DNA of 64,000 nt from Ilyomonas limi (GCF_005233845.1 NZ_SZQL01000003.1:1-64000), one strand, 5' to 3'. Numbered from the stretch's first letter, positions 36,953 through 46,077 are shown. A program made the numbers and translations. Notes: generated by a model from the letters alone, not told the origin.

Positions 36953-38704
36953 TTATGCCGCATACTTGTTTTTACGGAAATATTGAAATAACATTCCAAA
37001 TACAATGATAAGCACAACAGGTACTACAATGTTGATGAATTGCCATTGTGTGCGCTGCTCCTGTATCTTCTTTTTATCCAATAATCGTAAGGTAAAATCT
37101 TTATTGCGGCTCTCAAAAATGCCGCTGTTGCTTACCATATAATCTACGCTGTTGAGAAAGAATTCACGGTTGGCAAAACGATAGTTTTCTAACGGTAATT
37201 CACCCATTGGCAGCGGTCCGGTGGTATTGCTTACGGCGTTCGTTACAATATCTGCATCAGACACTACAATTTGTTTTGTAGCTGATGTTGCTGAAGTCGC
37301 AAAAGGCTTACCAGTATTACGTTGTACCGAATCCTGCACGGCTGCATCCAGGCGGTTGGCAAAGAGACTTTTGAACTTTCCTTCAAGCAATACCGCTACC
37401 GGGATATGGCTTTTATTATAGGTAGCAAAATTATTACTGCTTATTTCCTCAATAGCCCTGTTCAAACTTACTAAAGCTGGCGAAGCAATGATGCGGCTGT
37501 TAGTATCGGTAGCAAGTAAAATCGTCTTCTTTATATCCGGTGCTTTCACCGTATCAATAGACGAAGGAAAAATAGATAATACCTTATCTAAATTTTTAGA
37601 GATTAAATTGTTGTTATTGGAATACAAAAACGGATAATAAGACCAGGGAATTCTCACAAACTGCGGCGTTCCATCGGGATTATAACCTCTTACAATAGGT
37701 ATTTTGGAGCAGTTTAAATCCTGCACCAGATCGCCGTTGATACGCACACCGTATTTAAACAAAATATCATCAATATTGAGGTTGCGGTCAAATGCTACAA
37801 AATCTGCCTGGCTACGCATCAAACTGTCCAATTCGGCATATAATTTATCTACAAACCACAACACTTTGCCACCATGCATCACATACTGATCTATCTTCAG
37901 TTTGTCTTCATCGCTAAAAGGCTGCGTAGGTTTTACAATCAGCAAAGCATTAATTTCATCGGGATTAGGGTAGCCTCTTTTCAAATCAAAAACCGCCAGG
38001 CGATATTCATTGCGCAGGCTTTCGCCCAAATCATTCACCGTAAGATCGGTTGGCTCACCATTACCCACACAATACGCAACTGAAGGCACATACGTGCGCG
38101 TCAATTTATCTATGGCATTGGCAAACTTAAATTCCAGTAACGCTTCTGCGGCATTGCGCGTAGCTTCTTTATCAGGTTGCGGTTCATCATTGATAACATT
38201 AAAATTTTTAAACACCGTTCGGCTGCTGCGCAAATCAATGGCAAAAGGTGGCTTATTTTTATAATACACCAATGCCGATGGAATAATGAGTTGATTGGTT
38301 GCTTTATTAACCGTTGCACTAATATCTTCATTACGCTCAAATACAACACCCGTACGGGCTAAGCTGTCGTACAACTGCATTTTTGCACTATCGGGCAAAC
38401 CTTCGCCAGGTGTTTCAAAACTTACCTGTATGTTATTATTTATGTCTTTAAATTCACGCAATAAATCCTGTACGCCAATGCTCAGCTTTTTATAATCAGC
38501 AGGTAGATCACCATTTAAAAACACTTTGATGTTGATGGTAGAATCTACATTTTCCAGCATTTTTTTTGTAGAAGGACTTAAAGTAAATCGCTTCTCTGCT
38601 GTAAGATCTATGCGATAATAAATGAAAGAGGATAAATAAACAATAGCTGCAAAAAAAGCTACCATTACCACCCACCAATATTTATGCTGAAGTACTTTAT
38701 TCAT
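36953..38704 (-). CDS. gldG: Gliding-motility ABC transporter substrate-binding-like protein GldG
   Basis: A 583-residue membrane-anchored protein. It has an N-terminal TM helix (WWVVMVAFFAAIVYLSSFIY), a large periplasmic ABC_transp_aux (DUF4350/GldG) domain with RIDLTAEKRFTLSPSTKKML, VKPTQPFSDEDKLKIDQYVM and GGKVLWFVDKLYAELDSL, and a C-terminal TM helix (FINIVVPVVLIIVFGMLFQY). This architecture is diagnostic of GldG, which works with GldF and the ATPase GldA. The gldF gene is 58 bp upstream on the same strand, so they form an operon. GldA is not in the neighbourhood. Length is typical. Confidence 0.93.
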   Translation of the reverse strand: MNKVLQHKYWWVVMVAFFAAIVYLSSFIYYRIDLTAEKRFTLSPSTKKMLENVDSTINIKVFLNGDLPADYKKLSIGVQDLLREFKDINNNIQVSFETPGEGLPDSAKMQLYDSLARTGVVFERNEDISATVNKATNQLIIPSALVYYKNKPPFAIDLRSSRTVFKNFNVINDEPQPDKEATRNAAEALLEFKFANAIDKLTRTYVPSVAYCVGNGEPTDLTVNDLGESLRNEYRLAVFDLKRGYPNPDEINALLIVKPTQPFSDEDKLKIDQYVMHGGKVLWFVDKLYAELDSLMRSQADFVAFDRNLNIDDILFKYGVRINGDLVQDLNCSKIPIVRGYNPDGTPQFVRIPWSYYPFLYSNNNNLISKNLDKVLSIFPSSIDTVKAPDIKKTILLATDTNSRIIASPALVSLNRAIEEISSNNFATYNKSHIPVAVLLEGKFKSLFANRLDAAVQDSVQRNTGKPFATSATSATKQIVVSDADIVTNAVSNTTGPLPMGELPLENYRFANREFFLNSVDYMVSNSGIFESRNKDFTLRLLDKKKIQEQRTQWQFINIVVPVVLIIVFGMLFQYFRKNKYAA

Positions 38705-38762
38705 ACGATGCTTATATAATTTGAATATTGGATTATTAAAGCTTTTTCATCTGTCAACACAC

Positions 38763-39485
38763 TCATCTTTTCACTACATTTCGCTGTGTTATCCACAAAA
38801 ACAATATAATAATTCCAATGAAATAAATGATGTCGCGTATATCAATCACTCCGCGACTAATACTGTTGTAATGAAAATTAATACCCAGCATTTCTATGTA
38901 ATAATCCGGCCCCGCATTGAATACCGGCAACTTACTTACAGCTTCAAAACCGGTATACAAAATAAAACAAGCAAATGCGCCGGTGATGAACGCTACTACG
39001 GTATTATTGGTAAAACTACTGGCGCAAATGCCCACAGACGTAAACACTGCACCCAGCAACAGCAAGCCAATATAACTACCTATGGTTGCTCCCACATCAA
39101 TGCCGCCAATGGCACTTAACTGTTGTATGGAAATGGCATAAATGATAGTTGGCAGGAGTGCTAAAACTACCACCAGCAATGCACCAAAATACTTACCCCA
39201 TACAATTTGGGAGGGTTTAAGCGGCATCGTTTTCAACAACTCAAAAGTGCCGCCTTTGTATTCATCGGCAAGGCTGCGCATGGTAATGGTAGGCACCAAA
39301 AACAACAATATCCAGGGCGTCAGACTAAAGAAACCACTCAGCGATGCATAACCAAACGTGAGTAGATCGGTATCGGGAAAAACAAAGAGAAACAAACCGG
39401 TGAGCAGCAGGAAAATAACCAATGCAATATAGCCGGTGAGACTGCTGAAAAATTGCAGCCATTCTTTTTTGCATATCATCCACAT
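38763..39485 (-). CDS. gldF: Gliding-motility ABC transporter permease GldF
   Basis: A 240-residue ABC-2-type permease with six predicted helices (GYIALVIFLLLTGLFLFVFP, FFSLTPWILLFLVPTITM, then YFGALLVVVLALLPTIIYAI and others). Conserved features are CKKEWLQFFSSLTGYIA at the N-terminus and the coupling segment MRSLADEYKGGTFELLKTMP. An alternative start two codons in (MICKKEW) is possible. In Flavobacterium johnsoniae GldA/F/G are needed for gliding. Together with the T9SS sorting domain at 415-2418, this suggests a gliding/T9SS-capable lineage. Promoter proximal gene of the gldFG pair. Confidence 0.93.
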   Translation of the reverse strand: MWMICKKEWLQFFSSLTGYIALVIFLLLTGLFLFVFPDTDLLTFGYASLSGFFSLTPWILLFLVPTITMRSLADEYKGGTFELLKTMPLKPSQIVWGKYFGALLVVVLALLPTIIYAISIQQLSAIGGIDVGATIGSYIGLLLLGAVFTSVGICASSFTNNTVVAFITGAFACFILYTGFEAVSKLPVFNAGPDYYIEMLGINFHYNSISRGVIDIRDIIYFIGIIILFLWITQRNVVKR

Positions 39486-39631
39486 AACGCCAAAGCTAAG
39501 ATAGAGTTGATTGCCACCAAGACTTTAAGGCACAAAGAATGATTAAAAATAACGGTGCGGATAAACGCAAATTTATTATCTGCTTGTCAGCAAGTCCTTT
39601 ACTTTGCGATTTTGCAGTTAAAAATGCTGCG

Positions 39632-40396
39632 CTATTTCCTGCCTGTTGCAGCCCAAAAAATGCCTGCATATAAATGGTTTAAAAAAGCAGGATCGCTAAA
39701 GTCGGTAGGCATGTGACCAAGTGCTGTATAAAAGGCACGGCCGCCATCAAAGTTGTGATACCAGGCAATAGGATGAAACTTGCCCATCCCTTCGCCTTTA
39801 CCTCTGGCGCCCCAGTCGGCCTTGGGGTTGTAGGTGGATTCATTTACCGCCAATATATAATGTAGTTCCGTTATTTTTTCGGGGCCAAATTCGTACCATT
39901 CATCTGTCCATAATTTATTATTGGCAAAGCCCTGCAAGCCGGGGAATGTTGTATCTACAATGTTTAATGCTGCTGTTTGTATGGCAGGATGAATATGAAA
40001 CATTCTACCCACGAGTTTGTTATACCAATCCCAGTCGTACTCGGTATCCGATGCACTGTGAATACCTACATAACCTTTGCCCGATTGTATATAACGCTCC
40101 ATTACTTTTTGCTGTGCGGAATCAAAAATATCACCAGTAGTATTTAAGAAAATAATTACCTGGAATTGTGCAACATATTTATCGGTAAAGCCATTGGGAT
40201 CTTCCCATAAAACCGCGTCAAAAAAGTTTTTCCGGGCTAAGTCCTGTAAGGCTAAAACACCGGCATGCAGCGATTCGTGATGCCAACCTCTGGTGGTGGT
40301 TACGATGAGTGCTTTAAATTGTTTTTGCGCTGTGGCTGTTGTGCTGATGGTTATTTGAATAAATACAAAAAGAATGAATAATCTAACGGCTCGCAT
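39632..40396 (-). CDS. Secreted ThuA-domain protein
   Basis: A 254-residue protein with signal peptide (LFILFVFIQITISTTATAQ). The rest is a ThuA-like class I glutamine-amidotransferase fold (ALIVTTTRGWHHESLHAG, IIFLNTTGDIFDSAQQ, YVGIHSASDTEYDWDWYNKL, GRAFYTALGHMPTDFSDP). ThuA proteins are implicated in trehalose/sugar metabolism, often as 3-keto-glucoside-related enzymes, but the reaction is not settled. No sugar genes are adjacent. Periplasmic location inferred. Confidence 0.85.
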   Translation of the reverse strand: MRAVRLFILFVFIQITISTTATAQKQFKALIVTTTRGWHHESLHAGVLALQDLARKNFFDAVLWEDPNGFTDKYVAQFQVIIFLNTTGDIFDSAQQKVMERYIQSGKGYVGIHSASDTEYDWDWYNKLVGRMFHIHPAIQTAALNIVDTTFPGLQGFANNKLWTDEWYEFGPEKITELHYILAVNESTYNPKADWGARGKGEGMGKFHPIAWYHNFDGGRAFYTALGHMPTDFSDPAFLNHLYAGIFWAATGRK

Positions 40397-40497
40397 GTAT
40401 ATTTCTTTTAATTAATGGAATGAAGGTAAAAGAATATCACTTTACATAAGCAGGAATTTACTTTGAGACATCTGCACAAAAAGCATACTTATCAAAG

Positions 40498-41253
40498 CTA
40501 TTGAGCTGTTGGGTACCAGTTGCGTAGCCGCACTTCTATGTTTTTATCGCCTGTATTTACCAGGTTTTTAAACGTGTTTACATCCTGCCCGCGATAATGA
40601 TAAGGATATACAATTTTGGGCTTAAATGCCAGCACGCCCTGCGCCGCTTGATCGGGCGGCATGGTATAAGGCAGGTTCATACAAACAAAGGCAATGTCAA
40701 TATTTTTCAACGCCCGCATTTCAGGAATATCTTCTGTATCGCCGGAAATGTAAATGTTTTTACCGCCAATAGTAAGTACATAACCGTTGCCCCTGCCCTT
40801 GGTATGAAAAGCATCAGGCGCTTCGGGAAGATTGTACATGGGAATAGCTTTTATAGCCATGTCCTGTACATGTATTTCATCACCATTTTTAAGTATTGTT
40901 ACTCTTTGTTTATTTACCATGGCAGGAAGTCTGTCAGCCACTACCTGCGGCACAACAAACATTGCATTATTGGTGTTAATGGCATTAAGTGTTGCCGTAT
41001 CAAAATGATCACCATGTATATCGGTAATGATAATCACATCCGGTGCTGCCAATCCTTTAAACAAACTAGCTCCGCCGGCAGGATCAATATACAGGTTTTT
41101 ATTGTGATAACTTAATACGAGCGAAGCATGTTGAACTGGTTGTATGGTTAGCTCACCGCCATTTACTTTTTCATGGTCTGGCTGGGATAGCTGCGCTTTG
41201 GTAAATAGCATAACGGTTGTAAAAACGAAAAGGAGTACAAGCTTACCTCTCAT
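40498..41253 (-). CDS. Secreted MBL-fold metallo-hydrolase (UlaG-like)
   Basis: About 251 residues. The start is placed at 41253 (MRGKLVLLFVFTTVMLFTKA), where a clear signal peptide begins; the longer frame adds 28 residues without homology. Metallo-beta-lactamase fold: VQHASLVLSYHNKNLYIDPA, the metal motif TDIHGDHFD (HxHxDH variant in which the first His is replaced, ...D-I-H-G-D-H), ISGDTEDIPE and YPYHYRGQD. This pattern belongs to UlaG/L-ascorbate-lactonase-like hydrolases exported in Bacteroidota. Substrate unknown. Divergent from the hydrolase at 41406. Confidence 0.85.
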   Translation of the reverse strand: MRGKLVLLFVFTTVMLFTKAQLSQPDHEKVNGGELTIQPVQHASLVLSYHNKNLYIDPAGGASLFKGLAAPDVIIITDIHGDHFDTATLNAINTNNAMFVVPQVVADRLPAMVNKQRVTILKNGDEIHVQDMAIKAIPMYNLPEAPDAFHTKGRGNGYVLTIGGKNIYISGDTEDIPEMRALKNIDIAFVCMNLPYTMPPDQAAQGVLAFKPKIVYPYHYRGQDVNTFKNLVNTGDKNIEVRLRNWYPTAQ

Positions 41254-41405
41254 AACATGGTGTTTTAATATTACTAAAGTATGATTTTTGAACAATTGAA
41301 AAATGATATTTATTGTACTATTACCGATAACATACAAGCTGCTGCTGTTTTATTTTTAAATAAGATGAATGCAGTAACCTTGATGTATAAATTTATTTAT
41401 CCTTA

Positions 41406-42194
41406 ATGCAAAATAATCTTGCATATTATCCAACTACATTATCCAGGAAAGCCATCACATTGGTTGCACATGGACTGAACATGAAACCTGCAGGTATGCT
41501 TGCCATTATACAATGGCTGAATGAGCAAGGCTCGGATGTATATCTTGTAAAATTATCCGGACACCACGAACAATCAATACACATCAAACACGTTACTCCC
41601 ACTATGTGGGAAGAAGAAATGTTGCATGTTTATACTATTGCAAAAGCAGCATCCATTCAACACAATATGCCACTTTTCTTTGTAGGCTACTCGCTTGGCG
41701 CGTTGCTTGGGCAAGCAATGATACTATCTTTAAAAAGGACTAACGTATTTGATAAGCAAATATTAATTGCACCCGCAACAGCCGTAAGAAACAGAAGTTA
41801 TGTATTGAAGCTGTTTTCTTTTGCTTATAAAAAAATGATGCTGCCCAGCTTTACACCAAGCCCGTACAGAGTACATAATTTTTTACCGCTCACCGTTTTT
41901 GAAGTATTATTCAGGAATGAAAGAACTATTGTGGAAGCACAGTTTAATACATTGAATATTCCTACGCTCATTTTTATAGACCCGAAAGACGAACTGATAA
42001 GCTATAAAAAGCTGGTTAAATTTTCACGTATCTTCCAACTTACCAACCATGAAATAATTGCACTCGACAGCAATCTTAAAAAGCGGAATGCACATTATCA
42101 TCACCTCGTTGTGAGCGAAGGAACAATGGGTAAACAAAACTGGGAAATGGTAACTCAAAAGATGATTGCCTTTCTTTTTGGTGCAGAAAAATAG
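41406..42194 (+). CDS. Alpha/beta hydrolase
   Basis: A 262-residue cytosolic serine hydrolase. The oxyanion motif is VAHGLN, the nucleophile elbow is FFVGYSLGALLGQ with Ser in GYSLG, the acid is Asp in LIFIDPKDELIS, and a His near AHYHHLVVSEG completes the triad. It resembles monoacylglycerol-lipase/esterase-like hydrolases. No substrate can be proposed. It is followed by the MOSC gene after 49 bp, so the two may be co-transcribed. Confidence 0.78.
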   Translation: MQNNLAYYPTTLSRKAITLVAHGLNMKPAGMLAIIQWLNEQGSDVYLVKLSGHHEQSIHIKHVTPTMWEEEMLHVYTIAKAASIQHNMPLFFVGYSLGALLGQAMILSLKRTNVFDKQILIAPATAVRNRSYVLKLFSFAYKKMMLPSFTPSPYRVHNFLPLTVFEVLFRNERTIVEAQFNTLNIPTLIFIDPKDELISYKKLVKFSRIFQLTNHEIIALDSNLKKRNAHYHHLVVSEGTMGKQNWEMVTQKMIAFLFGAEK

Positions 42195-42243
42195 TTTAAA
42201 AATTTACGCTTATTCAATGCTGTTTGTTTCCTTATTTTACATC

Positions 42244-43077
42244 ATGCTTACCATTAGCGAATTGTTTATTTACCCCATCAAATCATTAGGTGGCATTGCT
42301 GTTTCCAATGCCTATGTTACGGACCGCGGATTGCAATATGACCGCCGTTGGATGCTGGTTGACGATAATAATATTTTTCTTACGCAGCGCGAATGGCCCG
42401 CTATGGCTTTGTTTGATGTGGCAATAAAAGACGAAGGTTTATTGGTAACACATAAACCGGATGGCGCTGCCATGCTGGTTCCTTTTGAGTCGCAAACAAG
42501 TGAAGTGCTTACTGTGGAAGTGTGGAGCGACCACTGCAAAGCAATAGTAGTAAGCCACGAAGCAAATGCGTGGTTTAGTAAGCTGCTGAATATGAATTGC
42601 AAACTGGTGTATATGCCCGATGCGGTAAAGCGGAGTGTAGATGAAAAATATGCTTTGGACAAAGAAATTGTTTCTTTCGCCGATGGTTATCCGATGTTGC
42701 TCATCGGGCAATCTTCATTAGATGATTTAAATAACAAGTTGCAGGAAAAATTAACCATGCGGCGCTTTCGTCCCAGCATTGTATTTACCGGTGGCGAACC
42801 GTTTGAAGAAGATGAACTGAAAGCATTTACCATAAATGGTATTCATTTTTTTGGCGTAAAACTGTGTGCCCGTTGCGTTATCACTACTATTAATCCTGAT
42901 ACGGCAACAAAAGGAAAAGAACCCCTGCGCACATTAGCAACTTACCGGATGGAGAATAATAAAATTTACTTTGGTCAAAACCTGCTGCATAAAGGCGAAG
43001 GCTGGATACAAGTGGGTGATGCAATAGAAGTGATAAAGAGAAAAGCAGCAACACGCTACTTTACACAAGACAAATAA
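42244..43077 (+). CDS. MOSC-domain protein (YcbX-like)
   Basis: About 277 residues, starting at MLTISELFIYPIKSLGGIAV (42244); a longer frame overlaps the upstream hydrolase and adds non-homologous residues. The N-terminal MOSC_N beta-barrel (YPIKSLGGIAVSNAYVTDRG, YDRRWMLVD) and the C-terminal MOSC domain (MRRFRPSIVFTGGEPFEEDE, then CARCVITTINPDTATKGKEP) are complete. The Cys in VKLCARC is the residue conserved in molybdenum-cofactor sulfurase C-terminal domains. Members like YcbX and mARC use Moco to reduce N-hydroxylated compounds. Moco dependence is inferred. Confidence 0.88.
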   Translation: MLTISELFIYPIKSLGGIAVSNAYVTDRGLQYDRRWMLVDDNNIFLTQREWPAMALFDVAIKDEGLLVTHKPDGAAMLVPFESQTSEVLTVEVWSDHCKAIVVSHEANAWFSKLLNMNCKLVYMPDAVKRSVDEKYALDKEIVSFADGYPMLLIGQSSLDDLNNKLQEKLTMRRFRPSIVFTGGEPFEEDELKAFTINGIHFFGVKLCARCVITTINPDTATKGKEPLRTLATYRMENNKIYFGQNLLHKGEGWIQVGDAIEVIKRKAATRYFTQDK

Positions 43078-43090
43078 TAGTTTCATTAAC

Positions 43091-43128
43091 ACCTATCGTA
43101 TGCTTCTTTTTATAAGCATACGATAGGT
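43091..43128. terminator. Bidirectional terminator hairpin
   Basis: A perfect 15-bp stem (43091-43105 with 43114-43128, left arm acctatcgtatgctt) with an 8-nt T-rich loop lies between the convergent MOSC and DoxX genes, 13 and 16 bp from their stops. Confidence 0.75.
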
Positions 43129-43144
43129 ATTGCTGAAAAATATA

Positions 43145-43549
43145 TTAATAAACCGCCAGCTTATTGCTATTGTAAACAGCAGGTGCACCATCGTATAATT
43201 TATGATAGCACACATAAGAAACTGCTAACAATACAAAAGCTACGAGTGGAAATATAACATCGCCGCCAAAACCATCCACTACCCAGTGAGAAGCAGCAGC
43301 GCAAATAAAGTTGATTCCAAAACCTACATATGCCCATTCTTTAAACCGCATTTTTATGGTGGGTAAAATCAACACCAAAGCACCTGTTACTTTAAATACA
43401 GTAAGCATTACCCTGAAATAATCCGGATACCCTAAATGACTTATTCCTTGTTTTGCCAGTTCGGTGTTGGAGGTTAAAGCAGGCATTAATCCGTCCAATA
43501 AAAAGATAATAATGGTAGTAGCCCAATAAGAAATCTTAGTCGTTTTCAT
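43145..43549 (-). CDS. DoxX-like membrane protein
   Basis: A 134-residue protein with four helices (WATTIIIFLLDGLMPAL, VMLTVFKVTGALVLILPTI, AYVGFGINFICAAASHWVVD, VIFPLVAFVLLAVSYVCYHK). The pattern HLGYPDYFRVMLTVFKVTGA followed by LVLI and FKEWAYVGF is typical of the DoxX-like family of Bacteroidota. Its upstream region carries a 34-bp element shared with the GlxA-type regulator/VOC intergenic region, at an identical 71-bp distance from the start codon. It is therefore probably controlled by that regulator. Confidence 0.82.
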   Translation of the reverse strand: MKTTKISYWATTIIIFLLDGLMPALTSNTELAKQGISHLGYPDYFRVMLTVFKVTGALVLILPTIKMRFKEWAYVGFGINFICAAASHWVVDGFGGDVIFPLVAFVLLAVSYVCYHKLYDGAPAVYNSNKLAVY

Positions 43550-43619
43550 AGCATAAAATTTAGTAACAGATAATGTGTTTACAAGTGTAAAACTATAGCG
43601 GTACTACAAGTAAAAAGGG

Positions 43620-43653
43620 GTGCAAAAACGACTATTTATGGGGTTGATTACGA
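43620..43653 (+). promoter_or_regulatory. Operator-like element A upstream of doxX-like gene
   Basis: Begins gtgcaaaaacgact and ends attacga, with a GGGG block between. It matches element B (45052-45085) at 28 of 34 positions, including the first 14 in a row. Its gtgc end is 71 bp from the DoxX-like start codon, the same distance and orientation as element B has to the VOC gene. It is probably the binding site of the GlxA-type AraC regulator. Confidence 0.65.
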
Positions 43654-43936
43654 CTGTCATTCGGAGGAGTGATATTGCTTGTATGCAGCCCGTTATAAAG
43701 GTTTAAAAGAGACTAATAAATGATAAGAAAACATTCATTTATAATAATCAGAAGCTGAAGTTCAAAGTCATTTAGTTAAGCTCCGGTAGGAGCGATATGT
43801 TTAGCATTAATAATTTAAATATTTCACCCTTACAAGGCTTATCTAATCTTAATCGAATGTCTTACAATAAAGCATTAGCTTATGTCAGCTATCCATTAAA
43901 AATTAATAGTATCCGCCTACTTATATTCCGAATACA

Positions 43937-43969
43937 AAAGGTTCCGGACTTTTAAAGTCCGGAACCTTT
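43937..43969 (-). terminator. Rho-independent terminator of the GlxA-type regulator gene
   Basis: A perfect 15-bp stem (43937-43951 with 43955-43969, core ggttccggact) with a 3-nt loop. On the minus strand it is followed by ttttgtattc, and it lies 71 bp after the regulator stop at 44041. Confidence 0.85.
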
Positions 43970-44040
43970 ATGCAATCTATTTTAAATCCTTTTTCTAATC
44001 TTAAAATCCCACACATCACAACAATCCCGGTTCAAACGCC

Positions 44041-45024
44041 TCATGCAATAGAAAGAATTTCTTTGTTATATTTATTACGGTAATCTATAGGCGATAAACC
44101 TGTTATTTTCTTAAACACCGTTCTGAATGCTTTAGTGTCGTAATAGCCTACATCATACATCACTTCGGCTATGTTTTTCCGGCTGGTTTCAAGGCTTCTT
44201 TTGGCAGCCTCTATTTTTACCCGCTGTATATATTCAACCGGCGTATTGTTGGTAGCTTTTTTAAAGCGTTTTTCAAAGCTGCGCCTGCCAATAGCAAATT
44301 GCACTGCGAGGTCGTGCACCGATATTTTTTCAGCTACATTCTGCTCAATAAATTCCTGTGCTTTTTTTACCCCTTCATCTTCATGCCCCTTTTGCCCATT
44401 AAACATAATAAAGGGCGATTGGCTTTTACGGTCTATTTCAACAGCATAAAACTTGGCAGCCAAAATAGCTGTTGCGCGGTCGGTATATTTCTCTACGAGA
44501 TACAACAAAAGGTTCCAATAAGAGTTGGCGCCACCGCTGGTATATAATCCTTTTTCTTCGGTAATAATTCTATCATCCACTAAATCCACTTCGGGAAACA
44601 TACTTCTAAACTGGTGTGCAAACATCCAGTGTGTGGAGCATTGGCAACCGTTCAGCAAGCCGGTGGATGCCAGCAAAAAAGCGCCTACGCAAAGGCTGGC
44701 TACTTCGGCGCCACTTTTATATTTTTCAATAATCCAGGGAATAAAAGCTTTGTTCAGTTCCAAAGATTGCTGCATGTTGCCGCTCAATGCCGGTATAATT
44801 ACCAGATCGGTTTTTGTTACCTCGTGCAGCAGCAAATCGGTGTGCACTGTAAAGGAGCCTTTATGCAGTTTTACTTCTTTTGAAAGTCCTGCCAATTGTA
44901 TTTTAAATGCGGGTGGTTTACCGGCGGCTTCAAGCATATCATTAACGCCGGAAAACATGCAGCGCGGATCGTCTATACTTGCCAGCACTGCTTCATAAGG
45001 AACCAGAATCGTTATGTGTTTCAT
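44041..45024 (-). CDS. GlxA-family AraC regulator (DJ-1/PfpI sensor)
   Basis: A 327-residue regulator. The N-terminal DJ-1/PfpI domain (ITILVPYEAVLASIDDPRCM, LVIIPALSGNM, then VASLCVGAFLLASTGLLNGC with the nucleophile-elbow Cys, and TEEKGLYTSGGANSYW) is joined to an AraC-type HTH pair (VHDLAVQFAIGRRSFEKRFK, IAEVMYDVGYYDTKAFRTVF) ending GLSPIDYRNKY. This is the GlxA-like architecture. An identical-spacing motif is found in front of the flanking DoxX-like and VOC genes, and one copy lies 28-61 bp upstream of this gene. Autoregulation and control of both neighbours are inferred. Confidence 0.92.
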   Translation of the reverse strand: MKHITILVPYEAVLASIDDPRCMFSGVNDMLEAAGKPPAFKIQLAGLSKEVKLHKGSFTVHTDLLLHEVTKTDLVIIPALSGNMQQSLELNKAFIPWIIEKYKSGAEVASLCVGAFLLASTGLLNGCQCSTHWMFAHQFRSMFPEVDLVDDRIITEEKGLYTSGGANSYWNLLLYLVEKYTDRATAILAAKFYAVEIDRKSQSPFIMFNGQKGHEDEGVKKAQEFIEQNVAEKISVHDLAVQFAIGRRSFEKRFKKATNNTPVEYIQRVKIEAAKRSLETSRKNIAEVMYDVGYYDTKAFRTVFKKITGLSPIDYRNKYNKEILSIA

Positions 45025-45051
45025 AGGATAAAAATAATAAAATTGCAGTGT

Positions 45052-45085
45052 TCGTAATTACCCCCTTTTAAAGTCGTTTTTGCAC
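45052..45085 (-). promoter_or_regulatory. Operator-like element B between regulator and VOC gene
   Basis: The minus strand reads gtgcaaaaacgact, ttaaaaggggg and attacga. It lies 28-61 bp upstream of the regulator start and 71 bp upstream of the VOC start codon. It is the partner of element A (28/34 identical). Confidence 0.65.
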
Positions 45086-45108
45086 CGCTATTCACTGCAA
45101 AAGGATAA

Positions 45109-45116
45109 TAAATTTG
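45109..45116 (+). promoter_or_regulatory. -7 box TAAATTTG of the VOC gene
   Basis: A perfect TAnnTTTG 39 bp upstream of the ATG. The nearest upstream TTTG (45079-45082) lies inside element B at a longer than usual spacing (26 nt). This suggests that regulator binding at element B substitutes for, or covers, the -33 region. Confidence 0.55.
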
Positions 45117-45155
45117 AACACTGAAACAAGGATTTTTCATCTTAAAAAATAAACT

Positions 45156-45566
45156 ATGGCACACATTGATGCTTACTTAAGTTTTCCTGGAAACTGCCGC
45201 GAGGCTATGACTTTTTACAAAGAATGTTTAGGCGGAGAGCTGCACCTGCAAACCGTTGCAGAATCGCCGATGGCGGGGCAAATGCCCGCTGAGATGGGAC
45301 AACACATCATGCATTCCAGCCTTACAAGCGGAGGGATCACATTAATGGCTGCGGATATGAATAATAACTTTACGCCGGGCACTGCTATGCACCTATGTAT
45401 TGTTTGTGATAGCGAGGAGCAACTGAATACTTATTTTAATAAGCTTGCTGAGGGTGGTAAGGTAAATCACCCGGTTGAAAAATTCTTTGCCGGAACCATA
45501 GGCGACCTGTCTGATAAATTTGGTATCAACTGGATGTTCTATTATGGTGGCGATATGCAGCAGTAA
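45156..45566 (+). CDS. VOC-family protein (PhnB/YjdN-like glyoxalase fold)
   Basis: A 136-residue cytosolic protein. Its start HIDAYLSFPGNCREAMTFYK, the segment MGQHIMHSSLTSGGITLMAA and the C-terminal GTIGDLSDKFGINWMFYYGG are typical of PhnB-type vicinal-oxygen-chelate proteins. Members of this subgroup often have no proven enzyme activity. It is divergent from the GlxA-type regulator and carries element B upstream, so induction by that regulator is likely. No transmembrane segments; length is normal. Confidence 0.88.
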   Translation: MAHIDAYLSFPGNCREAMTFYKECLGGELHLQTVAESPMAGQMPAEMGQHIMHSSLTSGGITLMAADMNNNFTPGTAMHLCIVCDSEEQLNTYFNKLAEGGKVNHPVEKFFAGTIGDLSDKFGINWMFYYGGDMQQ

Positions 45567-46003
45567 ATAGGAGTTTTTTAATCACAGGAATATTAAGTGT
45601 ATTGGATAAATGAGTTGTAACCAAAGCAACCTGCAAATTCCTTACAAGGCCACTGCTGATGGCAGATAAAACAATTTGTTACATTAGCAGCATGGTATCA
45701 AAATCTTTACAGACCTGCAGACTAATGTGCGCTTGCAATTTTTATCGGGGCACAAATTAATTTTTCATGCTCATTATACTAAGTACAATATCAACTAAAT
45801 AATTGAAATGTTTGGCGTGCAGGAGCACCCGCCGGCAGCGCTCTAACGAACAGTGAGATACCATCCGAAATGGCAATAGTAACGTTCAAATTTATTTAGT
45901 TAATGATGCACCAAAACTATAATTATCTTAATAAAATTAGCATGAGCCAAGATGGTAGCTGTTGCTTTTACAAGCATATTTTACGTTCCTGAATTTATAA
46001 AAT
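45567..46003. other. Intergenic region
   Basis: I see no gene or RNA in this stretch. It separates the VOC gene from the convergent tandem lipoprotein cluster. Confidence 0.5.
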
Positions 46004-46047
46004 AAAAAGGTTGCTCTGCCAAATAATAATAGCAGAACAACCTTTTT
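46004..46047. terminator. 3' hairpin of tandem lipoprotein gene 1
   Basis: A 16-bp stem with one mismatch (46004-46019 with 46032-46047; aaaaaggttgctctgc against gcagaacaacctttt) lies 30 bp after the minus-strand stop, with T runs on both strands. The core GGTT...AACC recurs after all three paralogues. Confidence 0.8.
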
Positions 46048-46077
46048 GTAAAAACTGCACTTAGTAATTGCTATATT

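Larger units (their letters stand above)
43550..44040. other. Intergenic region
   Basis: No gene. It holds operator-like element A (43620-43653), a gctccggtaggagc palindrome near 43780-43793 of a type that is common between genes in these bacteria, and a strong minus-strand terminator at 43937-43969. Confidence 0.6.
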
